DNA of 64,000 bases from Bacillus atrophaeus (GCF_001584335.1 NZ_LSBB01000020.1:248001-312000); one strand, 5' to 3'; positions 9,701 to 19,774 are shown, counted from the stretch's first letter. Notes: generated from the sequence alone by a model not told the origin. Program-made: numbers and translations.

Positions 9701-10435
9701 ATGGGATTAACGGAAAGATATTTTCAAATGGGATCGGAGCAAAACGTCATTCATCTGCCGTATCGGCCGAACGGATTCGGTATCTTTATATTGGGAGACC
9801 GGACTCACTTCGTCGGTGATGAGACCAGCTTTTGGCTTCAGCATTATGGGAGAAATCAGCTGTTGAATATGCTGAGGGAAGAAGGATATACGATTTTTAA
9901 CAGCAATTTGTACGGAAGGCACTGGGGCGCAGAAAAAGCGGTCACGTATGCCAAACAGCTGATCCACTTTGTGTTAAAGCAGGAGATCCTCAATCAGAAG
10001 ATTCATATATTAGCAGACGGAATGGGCGCCCTCGTTGCTGATGAACTGCTTCGTTTTTCCCCGGAACACATCCGTTCAGCAGCGATGCTGAATCCTTGTC
10101 TCGATCTTCAGGCACATTATGAATCAGAAAAAGAAAACAAATTTTTCTACAAACAATTCTTAAAAGAAGCAGCCGAAAGCTACGGAATAACAGAAAAAGA
10201 AGCGGCCGAACGGTCTTATAAAACGATAAAAGGCTATCCGAGCCGGCTGCCTGTGCACATCTGGCAGCGGATGACCGGAGCGCCTTACCCATACAGCATG
10301 CATGCGGGAGTTTACAAGGACACGCAAAAAAACGCAGGCTGCCCGGTGGATATCACATTCCACTTATTTGAGCACCCGACCAGAATCTACACATCTATCT
10401 GTAACTTCTTTCACAGGCATGAAAAAGAATTATAG
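9701..10435 (+). CDS. yjaU: Alpha/beta-hydrolase-like protein YjaU
   Basis: 244 residues. It corresponds by position and size to B. subtilis yjaU. The segment [17 protein letters not shown] looks like a nucleophile-elbow strand-turn-helix of an alpha/beta hydrolase, but the usual Gly-X-Ser-X-Gly serine is replaced (DGMGA), so catalysis is doubtful. No signal peptide or membrane segment. The ATG follows GAAAGGAGGCGGGC. Substrate unknown. The 258-base region upstream is AT-rich; I could not fix a promoter there. Confidence 0.75.
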   Translation: MGLTERYFQMGSEQNVIHLPYRPNGFGIFILGDRTHFVGDETSFWLQHYGRNQLLNMLREEGYTIFNSNLYGRHWGAEKAVTYAKQLIHFVLKQEILNQKIHILADGMGALVADELLRFSPEHIRSAAMLNPCLDLQAHYESEKENKFFYKQFLKEAAESYGITEKEAAERSYKTIKGYPSRLPVHIWQRMTGAPYPYSMHAGVYKDTQKNAGCPVDITFHLFEHPTRIYTSICNFFHRHEKEL

Positions 10436-10450
10436 TGAATACAATAACAG

Positions 10451-10478
10451 CAGCCTTCTCTTTACCGAGGGCTGTTTT
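10451..10478 (+). terminator. Terminator-like hairpin between yjaU and yjaV
   Basis: CAGCCTTC pairs with GAGGGCTG (one G-T pair), followed by TTTTGCTTT. A weak to moderate terminator. Confidence 0.55.
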
Positions 10479-10517
10479 GCTTTGCTGAATATTAAAAATT
10501 AGAAGGGCGGCAGATCA

Positions 10518-11093
10518 ATGGACTCAATGCTGATTATTGGTGCAGATGAATTTTTCGGCCTTTCATTATGCGAAAGAATGATGGATGAAGGTAATGACGT
10601 TGATGTCATTCTGGCAAGTCCGGATAATGAGAATAGACGAATCTATTTGGAAGAACGGCTGATGTGGCTCGGAAGAAACGAACACTTTCGCCAATTAAAG
10701 TATATCGGGGACAAACAATATGATAAAGTCTGTGTCCAGTATGGGAGCGGCGATTTTTCTGCAGACAGCTTCAAAAACGAAACTGTTTATATACTTGTCT
10801 ATGAGCATGACAGGCAGAAGTGGGAAGAAGAAGTGAAAAATGATGCGGTCAGTTGCATTATTCTTCCGAGAATGTACGGCCCATGGAAAGAAGAGCAAGA
10901 AGAAAAAACGGAAAACAGCTTTTTCGTTGATGACGTGGCTGATCAGCTGAGGAACTATCTTGTGTCAGGCACCGAGAAGGACAGAAGTAAGGTTATTCAT
11001 TTGCAAGTCGAAGAACAAACGCCGGAAGAGGAAGCAAAAACAAAAATTATCGAGTGGAAAAGACAATTTTCATCATTATTCGACAAATATTAA
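10518..11093 (+). CDS. yjaV: Conserved protein YjaV
   Basis: 191 residues. The N-terminus MLIIGADEFFGLSLCERMM resembles the first strand and glycine turn of an NAD-binding Rossmann domain, and the rest is acidic and charged, as if derived from a short-chain epimerase-like fold. The active-site Tyr-X3-Lys of that family is not evident. It has the position and size of B. subtilis yjaV. Start chosen at the ATG behind GAAGGGCGGCAG. Function unknown. Confidence 0.75.
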   Translation: MDSMLIIGADEFFGLSLCERMMDEGNDVDVILASPDNENRRIYLEERLMWLGRNEHFRQLKYIGDKQYDKVCVQYGSGDFSADSFKNETVYILVYEHDRQKWEEEVKNDAVSCIILPRMYGPWKEEQEEKTENSFFVDDVADQLRNYLVSGTEKDRSKVIHLQVEEQTPEEEAKTKIIEWKRQFSSLFDKY

Positions 11094-11182
11094 GAAATAC
11101 CTTCCATGTTTCGAGCTTTCCAGATACAATAAACGTATATGGAATATACATGTTATAGCTTGCAAAAGGGGTTGAACATGAC

Positions 11183-12136
11183 ATGATCACTAGGCTTGTC
11201 ATGATCTTTTCTGTCCTCCTGTTACTGAGCGGATGTGGACAAACTCCGTTTAAAGGAAAAATTGAGAAGGTCGGTATGCTCTTTCCCGATACCATCAATG
11301 ATCTAGTGTGGGGAACAAAAGGGTATAAAGGTTTACTAAGTATACAATCTGCATATAATGTCGACGTCTACTATAAAGAAGGCGTTAAGACTGATGAGGA
11401 TATATTAAACGCCATTGAAGATTACCACAAGAGAGGGATAAACCTTCTTTTTGGCCATGGCAGTGAATACGAAGAAATGTTTAATCTGGTCAGTGAGGAT
11501 TACCCGGACATGGAATTTGTCATTTCTAACGCGGAATCAAAAGCCGACAACGTCACAAGCGTTCATCTTAACGGAGAAGCGATGGGGTTTTTCGGCGGGA
11601 TGACAGCCGCACATATGTCCAAAACCAATCAAATCGGCGTGATTGCTTCTTTTAAATGGCAGCCTGAAGTAGACGGCTTCATCAAAGGGGCCAAGTATGA
11701 AAATCCGGACATCACTATCAATACGAAATATACAGACCACTGGGATGACGATACCACAGCCGTGAAGCTTTATGAGAAGATAAAAGAGGAAGGCGCGGAT
11801 GTTGTATATCCCGCCGGAGATGGGTATAATGTTCCTGTCATTCAACAAATTAAAAAAGACGGTCTCTATGCGATCGGCTATGTCACAGACCAGTCTGATC
11901 AGGGCGAAAATACCGTTTTGACAAGCACTGTTCAAAATGTGGACAAGGCCTATGGCATCATAGCCGAGCAATACAGCAACGGCACTTTGGAAAGCGGAGA
12001 TCACTATTTCGATTTTAAAGATCATGTGGTTGAAATGGGGACATTCAGTCCTCTTGTCGACAAAGCCTTCCAAGATAAAATTGCCGCTCTTATCAAAACG
12101 TATAATCAAACAGATGAACTGCCGAAAAAAGAGTAA
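11183..12136 (+). CDS. med: Med, positive regulator of competence (BMP-family lipoprotein)
   Basis: 317 residues with an N-terminal signal and lipobox LLSGC (cysteine at about residue 18), so it should be membrane-anchored outside the cell. The body is a basic membrane protein/PnrA-like periplasmic-binding fold (GHGSEY, PAGDGYNVPV). In B. subtilis Med positively affects comK expression, and comZ follows it in an operon. Here comZ starts 15 bases after the med stop, the same arrangement. Its ligand is unknown; the related PnrA family binds nucleosides. Confidence 0.92.
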   Translation: MITRLVMIFSVLLLLSGCGQTPFKGKIEKVGMLFPDTINDLVWGTKGYKGLLSIQSAYNVDVYYKEGVKTDEDILNAIEDYHKRGINLLFGHGSEYEEMFNLVSEDYPDMEFVISNAESKADNVTSVHLNGEAMGFFGGMTAAHMSKTNQIGVIASFKWQPEVDGFIKGAKYENPDITINTKYTDHWDDDTTAVKLYEKIKEEGADVVYPAGDGYNVPVIQQIKKDGLYAIGYVTDQSDQGENTVLTSTVQNVDKAYGIIAEQYSNGTLESGDHYFDFKDHVVEMGTFSPLVDKAFQDKIAALIKTYNQTDELPKKE

Positions 12137-12150
12137 CGGAGTGAATACGA

Positions 12151-12342
12151 ATGCAGCATGAAAAATCACTTGAATTTTTGCAAATCGCGATGAAATATTT
12201 GCCGGAAGCAAAAGCGGAGCTGGAAAAATCGGGGATCGAGCTGTCCGCCGAGTCCATACAGCCATTTATGAATCTGTTTTCAACGGTGATGGCGGAAGCT
12301 TACGAGCTTGGCAAGTCCGACGCAAAATCAGAAAATGAATAA
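12151..12342 (+). CDS. comZ: ComZ, negative regulator of comG expression
   Basis: 63 residues, the standard length, beginning MQHEKSLEFLQIAMKY and with a leucine-zipper-like helix. In B. subtilis ComZ lowers transcription of the comG pilus operon and so restrains competence. Co-transcription with med is implied by the 14-base gap. It is followed by a terminator shared with the converging yjzB. Confidence 0.92.
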   Translation: MQHEKSLEFLQIAMKYLPEAKAELEKSGIELSAESIQPFMNLFSTVMAEAYELGKSDAKSENE

Positions 12343-12343
12343 T

Positions 12344-12373
12344 AAAAAGCCACTTTTATTGAAGTGGCTTTTC
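12344..12373. terminator. Bidirectional terminator between comZ and yjzB
   Basis: AAAAAGCCACTT pairs with AAGTGGCTTTT around the loop TTATTG; A and T runs on both sides serve both converging genes. Confidence 0.85.
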
Positions 12374-12602
12374 ACATGATTTTTTTCTTTAAAGCGGTAA
12401 CCATCGGGCCGAGGTCTTTTAAAACAGGTTTTAATTGGTCAAGCGAGTTCATAATAGAGCCGATTTGGTTCATGACATGCATGTAGTCGACTGCTTCGGC
12501 AGTCTCCTCTTTGCCCGAACGGGAAACCGCTTCTTTTTCGTCCTGTTTCTCTTTTTTTTCTGCGGAATCGCCAAACATCATTTTTGAAAATACATCCAAC
12601 AA
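12372..12602 (-). CDS. yjzB: Small protein YjzB
   Basis: 76 residues, hydrophilic in the middle (runs of K and E) with amphipathic helices at both ends. It resembles B. subtilis YjzB in place and size. No signal peptide and no recognised domain. The minus-strand ribosome site AAAAGGAGGCG lies just before the ATG. Function unknown. Confidence 0.7.
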   Translation of the reverse strand: MLDVFSKMMFGDSAEKKEKQDEKEAVSRSGKEETAEAVDYMHVMNQIGSIMNSLDQLKPVLKDLGPMVTALKKKIM

Positions 12603-12671
12603 TATACGCCTCCTTTTCGTCCTTATAACATAATCTATGAGAGAAGAGCGCTGATAGATTAGACGAATATA

Positions 12672-12700
12672 TTGCCAACAGAAAAAAAATAGGGTAGGAT
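12672..12700 (+). promoter_or_regulatory. SigA-type promoter of fabHA-fabF
   Basis: TTGCCA, a 17-base spacer and TAGGAT, directly followed by the FapR operator. The start of transcription would fall inside the operator. Confidence 0.65.
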
Positions 12701-12717
12701 TAGTACCAGATACTAAT
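12699..12717. promoter_or_regulatory. FapR operator of fabHA-fabF
   Basis: ATTAGTACCAGATACTAAT is a near-perfect match to the FapR box ATTAGTACC-N-TACTAAT known from Bacillus fatty-acid genes. It begins within the -10 element, so bound FapR should block initiation until malonyl-CoA releases it. Confidence 0.85.
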
Positions 12718-12770
12718 AATTGATCATAACGTTTGATCTTCTAAATTTAAGATATAAAGGAGTCTTCCCG

Positions 12771-13709
12771 ATGAAAGCTGGAATACTTGGAATGGGCCGT
12801 TTTATCCCTGAAAAGGTTTTGACGAATCATGATTTAGAAAAGATGGTTGAAACTTCTGACGAGTGGATTCGTACAAGAACAGGGATAGAAGAAAGAAGAA
12901 TAGCCTCAGAGGATACGTATTCATCACATATGGCGGTTGCCGCTGCCAAAAAAGCGCTTGAACAAGCTGAAGTTGCGCCTGAGGATCTTGATATGATTCT
13001 CGTTGCCACCGTCACACCGGATCAATCATTTCCGACTGTCTCATGCATGATTCAAGAGCAGCTGGGCGCGAAAAAAGCGTGTGCGATGGATATCAGCGCG
13101 GCATGCGCAGGGTTCATGTACGGGCTTGTCACAGGTAAACAATTTATAGAAGCAGGAACATATAAACATGTTCTCGTCATAGGCGTTGAGAAACTCTCCA
13201 GCATTACAGACTGGGAAGACCGCAACACTGCCGTTCTGTTTGGAGACGGAGCGGGCGCTGCGGTGGTCGGGCCTGTCAGTGATGACAGAGGGATCCTTTC
13301 ATTTGAACTTGGAGCGGACGGCACAGGCGGTCAGCACTTGTACTTGGATGAAAAAGGACATACAATCATGCATGGAAGAGAAGTGTTCAAATTTGCCGTT
13401 CGCCAAATGGGTCAGTCAAGCGTGAATGTCATCGAAAAAGCCGGCCTCTCAAAAGAAGATGTCGATTTTCTCATTCCGCACCAGGCGAACATCCGCATAA
13501 TGGAAGCGGCGCGCGAGCGTTTGGAGCTTCCTGTCGAAAAGATGTCTAAAACCGTTCATAAATATGGAAACACATCTGCCGCGTCTATACCGATTTCATT
13601 CGTAGAAGAGTTGGAAGCCGGAAAAATCAAAGACGGCGATGTAGTCGTCATGGTTGGATTCGGCGGAGGATTAACATGGGGCGCCATTGCATTGCGCTGG
13701 GGCCGATAG
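12771..13709 (+). CDS. fabHA: Beta-ketoacyl-ACP synthase III
   Basis: 312 residues from the ATG at 12771 behind AAAGGAGTC; an in-frame ATG at 12720 lies in the leader. FabH starts fatty-acid synthesis by joining an acyl-CoA primer to malonyl-ACP; the Bacillus enzyme favours branched primers. The catalytic cysteine lies in [13 protein letters not shown], the histidine in [10 protein letters not shown], and the asparagine in [12 protein letters not shown]. Forms an operon with fabF (21-base gap). Assigned as FabHA rather than the paralogue FabHB by its fusion to fabF in the gene order. Confidence 0.95.
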   Translation: MKAGILGMGRFIPEKVLTNHDLEKMVETSDEWIRTRTGIEERRIASEDTYSSHMAVAAAKKALEQAEVAPEDLDMILVATVTPDQSFPTVSCMIQEQLGAKKACAMDISAACAGFMYGLVTGKQFIEAGTYKHVLVIGVEKLSSITDWEDRNTAVLFGDGAGAAVVGPVSDDRGILSFELGADGTGGQHLYLDEKGHTIMHGREVFKFAVRQMGQSSVNVIEKAGLSKEDVDFLIPHQANIRIMEAARERLELPVEKMSKTVHKYGNTSAASIPISFVEELEAGKIKDGDVVVMVGFGGGLTWGAIALRWGR

Positions 13710-13730
13710 AAAAAGGGTGAGGTGCACAAT

Positions 13731-14969
13731 ATGAGTAAAAAAAGAGTAGTCGTTACAGGACTTGGGACATTATCCCCGTTGGGCAATGATGTCGAGACAA
13801 GCTGGAAGAACGCAATCAACGGTGTATCTGGAATCGGTCCGATTACACGTGTTGACTCAGAAGAATATCCGGCAAAAGTAGCCGCTGAATTGAAAGACTT
13901 CAATGTTGAAGATTATATGGATAGAAAAGAAGCAAGAAAAATGGATCGGTTCACACAGTACGCTGTGGTAGCCGCTAAAATGGCCGTTCAAGACGCCGGC
14001 CTTGAGATTACGGATGATATCGCACCGAGAGTCGGCGTATGGGTCGGTTCCGGCATCGGAGGCCTGGAAACGCTTGAATCACAATTTGAAATCTTCTTAA
14101 CGAAAGGGCCGAGACGGGTAAGTCCGTTCTTCGTTCCGATGATGATTCCAGACATGGCGACAGGCCAAATTTCAATCGCTTTAGGTGCCAAAGGAGTCAA
14201 CTCTTGTACCGTGACAGCGTGCGCAACAGGAACAAACTCGATTGGTGACGCGTTCAAAGTCATTCAGCGCGGTGATGCAGACGCGATGATCACAGGCGGA
14301 ACAGAAGCGCCGCTGACAAGAATGTCGTTTGCGGGATTCAGCGCAAACAAAGCGCTCTCAACTAATCCGGACCCGAAAACAGCGAGCCGCCCGTTTGATA
14401 AAAACCGTGACGGCTTCGTTATGGGTGAAGGAGCAGGTATCGTGGTTCTTGAAGAGCTTGAACACGCACTTGCCCGCGGAGCGAGGATTTATGGGGAAAT
14501 AGTCGGCTACGGTTCAACCGGAGACGCTTATCACATTACCGCGCCTGCTCAAGACGGTGAGGGCGGAGCAAGAGCCATGCAGGAAGCGATTAAAGACGCA
14601 GGGCTTGCGCCAGAAGAGATTGATTACATCAACGCTCACGGTACAAGCACGTACTATAACGATAAATACGAAACAATGGCGATTAAAACCGTTTTCGGCG
14701 AGCACGCGAATAAACTTGCGATCAGCTCCACAAAATCAATGACAGGCCACCTTCTGGGTGCGGCTGGCGGAGTTGAAGCGATTTTTTCTATACTGGCCAT
14801 TAAAGACGGTATCATTCCGCCGACGATTAATATCGAAACACCAGACGAAGAATGCGACCTTGATTATGTACCGGACACTGCGCGGAAACAGGACTTAAAT
14901 GTTGTCCTCAGCAACTCGCTCGGATTCGGCGGACATAATGCGACCTTGATCTTCAAAAAATATCAATAA
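13731..14969 (+). CDS. fabF: Beta-ketoacyl-ACP synthase II
   Basis: 412 residues from the ATG at 13731 behind AAGGGTGAGGTG. FabF carries out the elongating condensations of fatty-acid synthesis and, in Bacillus, the temperature-dependent later steps. The Cys-His-His triad is visible: [22 protein letters not shown] and [15 protein letters not shown]. It is followed by a clear terminator. Controlled with fabHA by FapR. Confidence 0.96.
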   Translation: MSKKRVVVTGLGTLSPLGNDVETSWKNAINGVSGIGPITRVDSEEYPAKVAAELKDFNVEDYMDRKEARKMDRFTQYAVVAAKMAVQDAGLEITDDIAPRVGVWVGSGIGGLETLESQFEIFLTKGPRRVSPFFVPMMIPDMATGQISIALGAKGVNSCTVTACATGTNSIGDAFKVIQRGDADAMITGGTEAPLTRMSFAGFSANKALSTNPDPKTASRPFDKNRDGFVMGEGAGIVVLEELEHALARGARIYGEIVGYGSTGDAYHITAPAQDGEGGARAMQEAIKDAGLAPEEIDYINAHGTSTYYNDKYETMAIKTVFGEHANKLAISSTKSMTGHLLGAAGGVEAIFSILAIKDGIIPPTINIETPDEECDLDYVPDTARKQDLNVVLSNSLGFGGHNATLIFKKYQ

Positions 14970-14980
14970 CATCATGACTT

Positions 14981-15012
14981 GCCGGCTGCCTATTAAGGTA
15001 GCCGGTTTTTTT
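14981..15012 (+). terminator. Terminator of fabHA-fabF
   Basis: Hairpin CCGGCTGCCT / AGGTAGCCGG with loop ATTA, then TTTTTTT. Confidence 0.88.
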
Positions 15013-15046
15013 GCCGTGCATAGAATACGAAAAGGAGGCGATTCAC

Positions 15047-15832
15047 TTGAGTGTAAAAAAAACGTATAGCTGGTTCGAGTCCTCAACATCTATAAATGAC
15101 TTGTCCCGCTACATTGTTCCCTTCTTTTCAGGAGCCGCAAAAGAAGACTGGAAAGCAATACTCGGCCACCTCCAAAACCACGGGATGTTCCGCAGTCTAA
15201 AAGAGGGCAAAAATACAATAAATTTGTTGAAAGAAAAAGGAAGCTTTAGCCATATCCAAAAGGAAGAGCAATGTTTGATGAAGAAATGGGAGGGGCCGGA
15301 TGTACCCATTATCGTGCTGCCGGTTGACGAGCGCAACCGGAAAATTCGCTTGGAGTTCAGTTCGAAATCAGGCCTTGCTTTTCGGGACAAAATGTTCCTT
15401 TTTCTCCCGTCAGATCCTCCGAATTCCTCTGTCTCGGCCTTAATGACCCATGAATATCATCACGTTTGCCGGTTAGAACATATGACAAAACAAGAAAAAG
15501 ACGTCACACTTCTTGATACAATCATCATGGAAGGATTGGCCGAATATGCTGTTTATGAGAGGTTCGGCAGCAGCCAAACGGCAGAATGGACTTCTTACTA
15601 TACACAAGACCAGCTTCAGCTGCTTTACAAAAAAAAGATCGCGCCACATCTTCATCTAAAGCGGGAAAGCGCATTATACCCGCAGCTTCTGTTTGGAAAA
15701 GGATATTATCCGAGCATGCTGGGATATGCAGTCGGATTCAATATTGTAAAAAAATATTTAACTGAGAAAAAGGTAAATACCAAGGACGGAATAAGTATCC
15801 AGTCAGAAACCTTTCTGGAAGCAACGCTTTAA
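15047..15832 (+). CDS. yjaZ: DUF2268-type putative zinc protease YjaZ
   Basis: 261 residues from a TTG at 15047, chosen because AAAGGAGGCG lies seven bases upstream; the in-frame ATG at 15011 lies in the fabF terminator. The motif MTHEYHHVCR holds a His-Glu-X-X-His metal site and a second glutamate sits in IMEGLAEYAVYERFG, both typical of DUF2268 putative Zn-dependent proteases. No signal peptide, so probably cytoplasmic. Matches B. subtilis YjaZ in place and length. Substrate unknown. Confidence 0.85.
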   Translation: MSVKKTYSWFESSTSINDLSRYIVPFFSGAAKEDWKAILGHLQNHGMFRSLKEGKNTINLLKEKGSFSHIQKEEQCLMKKWEGPDVPIIVLPVDERNRKIRLEFSSKSGLAFRDKMFLFLPSDPPNSSVSALMTHEYHHVCRLEHMTKQEKDVTLLDTIIMEGLAEYAVYERFGSSQTAEWTSYYTQDQLQLLYKKKIAPHLHLKRESALYPQLLFGKGYYPSMLGYAVGFNIVKKYLTEKKVNTKDGISIQSETFLEATL

Positions 15833-15886
15833 AAGATTAAAAGTCTGGAATTTAATTAATAATATTACATTTATCCTAAAAAATTC

Positions 15887-15915
15887 TTGCTTTTGTAAAA
15901 GTGTTGTAATAATAT
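15887..15915 (+). promoter_or_regulatory. Probable SigA promoter of the app operon
   Basis: TTGCTT, 17 bases, TAATAT, about 110 bases upstream of appD in very AT-rich DNA. ScoC repression of app is known in B. subtilis; the AATAATATTAC stretch near 15858 resembles a ScoC site but is not decisive. Confidence 0.45.
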
Positions 15916-16023
15916 ACAACTATAAAATTTTATGGCAATTCAATATTTTTTGCGATTTCAGAATAGAAAGTTTATTTTCTCTCTAAAACATTTTTTACAC
16001 CATGATGGTGAAAGGAGAGTATT

Positions 16024-17010
16024 ATGAGCACATTGTTAGAAGTGCAGAATTTAAAAACATATTTTTTCAGAAAAAAGCAGCCGATCCCGGCAGTAGACGG
16101 AGTTGATTTTCATATCAATAAAGGAGAAACCGTCGCGCTTGTTGGAGAATCTGGCTCCGGCAAAAGCATTACTTCCCTTTCCATTATGGGCCTGGTCCAA
16201 AGCTCCGGCGGACAAATAATGGATGGCTCCATTACACTAGAAGGCAAGGACCTTGTAACATACACCGAAAATGACTATTGCAAAATCCGCGGCAACGACG
16301 TATCCATGATCTTTCAAGAACCAATGACCTCCCTTAACCCGGTGTTAACCATCGGCGAACAAATTACCGAAGTGCTTATCTACCATAAAAATATGAATAA
16401 AAAAGAAGCACGCAAAAGAGCAATTGAACTTTTGCAGATGGTCGGCTTCTCCAGGGCAGAGCAAATTATGAAGGATTACCCCCACCGTCTGTCAGGCGGA
16501 ATGAGACAAAGGGTCATGATTGCGATTGCGCTGAGCTGCAACCCGAAGCTTCTGATTGCCGACGAGCCGACGACAGCACTCGATGTCACCATACAAGCAC
16601 AAGTGCTTGAACTGATGAAAGAGCTCTGTCAAAAATTCAACACCTCTATCCTTCTCATTACACACGATTTAGGTGTCGTGTCAGAGGCGGCCGACAGAGT
16701 GATCGTCATGTACTGCGGACAAGTCGTAGAAAATGCGACAGTGGATGAATTGTTTTTAGAACCGCTTCATCCGTACACAGAAGGTCTGCTTACCTCGATT
16801 CCAGTGATAGATGGAGAGATTGATACATTAAATGCAATCAAAGGCAGTGTGCCGACACCAGACAATTTGCCGGCGGGCTGCCGGTTTGCCCCGAGGTGTT
16901 CAAAAGCAATGGACAAATGCTGGACGGATCAGCCTGCGCTTTTAGCCCATCCAAGCGGGCGTTCTGTGAGATGCTTTTTATATGAGGAAGAGGGTGCCGA
17001 CCAAACATGA
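16024..17010 (+). CDS. appD: Oligopeptide ABC transporter ATP-binding protein AppD
   Basis: 328 residues. Cytoplasmic ATPase of the App peptide importer, partner of AppF. Walker [12 protein letters not shown] signature [12 protein letters not shown], Walker [10 protein letters not shown] and the C-terminal oligopeptide/dipeptide transporter domain with a CRFAPRC cysteine motif are all visible. It is the first gene of appDFABC and overlaps appF by 4 bases. App can substitute for Opp in peptide uptake, competence and sporulation in B. subtilis when functional. Confidence 0.93.
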   Translation: MSTLLEVQNLKTYFFRKKQPIPAVDGVDFHINKGETVALVGESGSGKSITSLSIMGLVQSSGGQIMDGSITLEGKDLVTYTENDYCKIRGNDVSMIFQEPMTSLNPVLTIGEQITEVLIYHKNMNKKEARKRAIELLQMVGFSRAEQIMKDYPHRLSGGMRQRVMIAIALSCNPKLLIADEPTTALDVTIQAQVLELMKELCQKFNTSILLITHDLGVVSEAADRVIVMYCGQVVENATVDELFLEPLHPYTEGLLTSIPVIDGEIDTLNAIKGSVPTPDNLPAGCRFAPRCSKAMDKCWTDQPALLAHPSGRSVRCFLYEEEGADQT

Positions 17011-17996
17011 CAACAGCCAAGGAAGAAACAATCTTAGAACTGAAAAACGTCAAAAAATATTTTCCAATCCGATCTGGTTTTTTTCAAAGGAAAGTCGGTG
17101 ATGTAAAGGCTGTTGACGGTGTTTCATTTTCTTTAAAAAAAGGAGAAACACTCGGGATTGTAGGAGAATCCGGCTGCGGGAAATCGACAGCGGGACGTAC
17201 GATGATCAGACTCTACAAACCGACGGAAGGCCAGATTCTATTCAAAGGCCAAGATATTTCCAGCCTGTCAGAGGAAAGTTTGCGAAAAAGTGTCCGCAAA
17301 AACATTCAAATGGTATTCCAAGATCCGTTCGCTTCATTAAATCCGAGAAAAACCCTGCGATCCATTATTAAGGAACCGTTCAATACCCATCATATGTACA
17401 GCATGAAGGAACGAAACGAGAAAGTAGAAGAGCTTTTGGCAAGAGTCGGCCTCCATCCATCCTTCGCCAATCGCTATCCCCATGAATTTTCAGGCGGACA
17501 GCGGCAGCGGATCGGCATTGCGAGAGCCCTGACTTTAAATCCGGAACTGATCATAGCGGACGAACCGGTTTCTGCGCTTGACGTATCAATCCAAGCCCAA
17601 GTGATCAACTTAATGGAAGAATTGCAGGAAGAGTTTAACCTGACGTATCTATTTATCTCTCACGATTTAAGCGTCGTGCGGCATATCAGCGACAGAGTCG
17701 GCGTCATGTATTTAGGTAAAATGATGGAGCTGACAGATAAGCATGAGCTCTACGATAACCCGCTTCACCCGTATACCCAGGCGCTCCTATCCTCTGTACC
17801 CGTCACAAGAAAAAAAGGAGCCGTCAAACGCGAGCGTATCGTCTTAAAAGGAGAACTGCCAAGTCCGGCCAATCCGCCGAAAGGCTGTGTTTTCCACACA
17901 AGATGCCCCGCCGCAAAAGCCATATGCAAAGAACAAATACCCGAATTTAAAGAAGCCGCTCCCAACCATTTTGTCGCCTGTCACCTTTACGGTTAA
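17007..17996 (+). CDS. appF: Oligopeptide ABC transporter ATP-binding protein AppF
   Basis: 329 residues. Second ATPase of the App importer. Walker A GESGCGKST, signature FSGGQRQRIGIA, Walker B LIIADEPVSALD, and the C-terminal cysteine motif CVFHTRCPAAKAIC that binds an iron-sulfur cluster or metal in many members. The ATG overlaps the appD stop (ATGA). The 98-base gap to appA has no strong terminator. Confidence 0.93.
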   Translation: MTTAKEETILELKNVKKYFPIRSGFFQRKVGDVKAVDGVSFSLKKGETLGIVGESGCGKSTAGRTMIRLYKPTEGQILFKGQDISSLSEESLRKSVRKNIQMVFQDPFASLNPRKTLRSIIKEPFNTHHMYSMKERNEKVEELLARVGLHPSFANRYPHEFSGGQRQRIGIARALTLNPELIIADEPVSALDVSIQAQVINLMEELQEEFNLTYLFISHDLSVVRHISDRVGVMYLGKMMELTDKHELYDNPLHPYTQALLSSVPVTRKKGAVKRERIVLKGELPSPANPPKGCVFHTRCPAAKAICKEQIPEFKEAAPNHFVACHLYG

Positions 17997-18094
17997 CGAA
18001 GAGTCACGGCGCAGCGAGACTTGAGAGGGGGTATGCGTACTACATAACCAACACGATCTAACTGACAACTTACATTTCAAAGGGGGAAATGAAG

Positions 18095-19720
18095 ATGAAA
18101 GTAAGAAAAACAGCACTGACGATGCTAAGTGTACTGATGGTTCTGGCCATTTTCTTATCAGCCTGCTCAGGGTCAAAATCAACAAGCAGCGAAAACAAAC
18201 CAGCCGGAAAACCGCAGAAGGGCGGGGACTTGGTTGTAGCCTCAACTGGTGAGCCTACCTTGTTTAACCCTCTCTATTCAACGGATGTTGCAAGTTCAGA
18301 TATTGAAGGTATGATTTTCAGCACACTTTTGGAAACGGATGAGAAATTAAATGTAAAACCTGCACTTGCTGAAAAAGTCACTGAATCAGATGACGGTCTG
18401 ACCTATGACGTGAAAATTAAGGAAGGTGTTAAATTTCACGATGGGAAAGAGCTGACAGCAGATGATGTTGTGTTCACATACAGTATTCCTCTGGATAAGG
18501 ATTACAATGGAGAACGCGGGTCGGGATTTGAGTCCCTTAAATCTGTAACCAAAAAAGGTGATTACGAAATTGAGTTTAAACTAAAGAAAAAGGATGCCTA
18601 TTTTTATAACGTCGTTTTAGACAGTTATGGAATACTTCCTAAACATATTTTAGGAGATGTTCCTGTTGCGGAACTTGGCGAGAACGAATTTAACCGCAAA
18701 AATCCAATTGGTTCAGGGCCATTTAAGTTCTCAGAATGGAAAAAAGGTGATTATGTAAAACTTGAAGCAAATGACGATTATTATGGCGGAAGACCATACC
18801 TAGACACCGTAACAGTCAAAACGATCCCGGATGCAAATGCTGCCGTTGCCCAGTTGAAAGCGGGAGACGTAGATTTCTTTGTAGTGCCGGGCACGGATTT
18901 TGAGACCGTTCAAACGTTTGATCATGTAAAGGTTAAATCTGATCTAGGCCTTAACTATAGCTACATTGGCTGGAACCAAAAAAATGACTTGTTTAAAGAC
19001 AAAAAAGTACGTCAAGCCCTGACATATGCGCTTGACCGTAAAGCAATGGTGGACCAAGTGCTTAACGGAGACGGTGAAGTGGCAGACGTACCGGAAAGCC
19101 CGCTTTCTTGGAATTACCCTAAAGGCAAAATTCCAACCTTTAACTTTAATCAGAAAAAAGCTAAAAAGCTATTGAAAGAAGCTGGATGGAAAGATACGGA
19201 TGGAGACGGCATCCTGGATAAAGACGGAAAAAAATTCTCTTTCACCATTAAAACAAATCAGGGGAATAAAATTCGAGAAGATTTAGCGGTAGTAGTCCAG
19301 CAGCAGTTAAAAGAGGTGGGCGTTGAAGCGAAGCCGCAAATTGTTGAATTCAGTGCGCTGATTGAGCAAACAAGTGCTCCGAACTGGGACTACGATGCGT
19401 TGCTTCTGGGCTGGAGTCTTGCAACATTCCCGGATCAGTACACCATCTTCCATTCAAGCCAATCTGAAAATGGTTTAAATAATATTTGGTATAAAAACAA
19501 AGAGGTCGATAAGCTTCTTGAAGAAGCTAAAACCATTACAGACCGAAAAGAATATCAGAAGAAATATGAAGAAATTTATAAGCTGATAGCCGAAGATCAG
19601 CCGTACAGTTTCTTATTCTATTACAATTATCACCGAGCGATTCCATCCAATATGCAAGGGTATGTATTCCACCCTAAAAATGATTTGTATCACATTGAAA
19701 AATGGTGGCTCGATAAATAA
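18095..19720 (+). CDS. appA: Oligopeptide-binding lipoprotein AppA, intact
   Basis: 541 residues from the ATG at 18095, eight bases from AGGGGG; the ATG at 18089 is too close to it. Lipobox LSAC at about residue 23 gives a membrane-anchored extracellular solute-binding protein (SBP family 5). The frame is open throughout. In B. subtilis 168 appA is known to carry a frameshift that makes App cryptic, so this copy probably encodes a working App receptor. A segment DTDGDGILDKDGKKF looks like a calcium-type loop common in this family. Confidence 0.93.
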   Translation: MKVRKTALTMLSVLMVLAIFLSACSGSKSTSSENKPAGKPQKGGDLVVASTGEPTLFNPLYSTDVASSDIEGMIFSTLLETDEKLNVKPALAEKVTESDDGLTYDVKIKEGVKFHDGKELTADDVVFTYSIPLDKDYNGERGSGFESLKSVTKKGDYEIEFKLKKKDAYFYNVVLDSYGILPKHILGDVPVAELGENEFNRKNPIGSGPFKFSEWKKGDYVKLEANDDYYGGRPYLDTVTVKTIPDANAAVAQLKAGDVDFFVVPGTDFETVQTFDHVKVKSDLGLNYSYIGWNQKNDLFKDKKVRQALTYALDRKAMVDQVLNGDGEVADVPESPLSWNYPKGKIPTFNFNQKKAKKLLKEAGWKDTDGDGILDKDGKKFSFTIKTNQGNKIREDLAVVVQQQLKEVGVEAKPQIVEFSALIEQTSAPNWDYDALLLGWSLATFPDQYTIFHSSQSENGLNNIWYKNKEVDKLLEEAKTITDRKEYQKKYEEIYKLIAEDQPYSFLFYYNYHRAIPSNMQGYVFHPKNDLYHIEKWWLDK

Positions 19721-19731
19721 TAGCATTTTCC

Positions 19732-19774
19732 AGAAAGGGAAGGGGATTTCTTCCTTCTCTTTCTCATTTTATTT
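19732..19774 (+). terminator. Hairpin between appA and appB (attenuator)
   Basis: AGAAAGGGAAGG pairs with TTCCTTCTCTTTCT, then CATTTTATTTT. It may lower expression of the membrane subunits relative to the binding protein; placement matches a similar hairpin after oppA. Confidence 0.5.

Noticed and set aside
11537-12265. 242-residue minus-strand frame over med and comZ
   Set aside because: Covers two well-identified genes, lacks a ribosome site and any recognisable motif.
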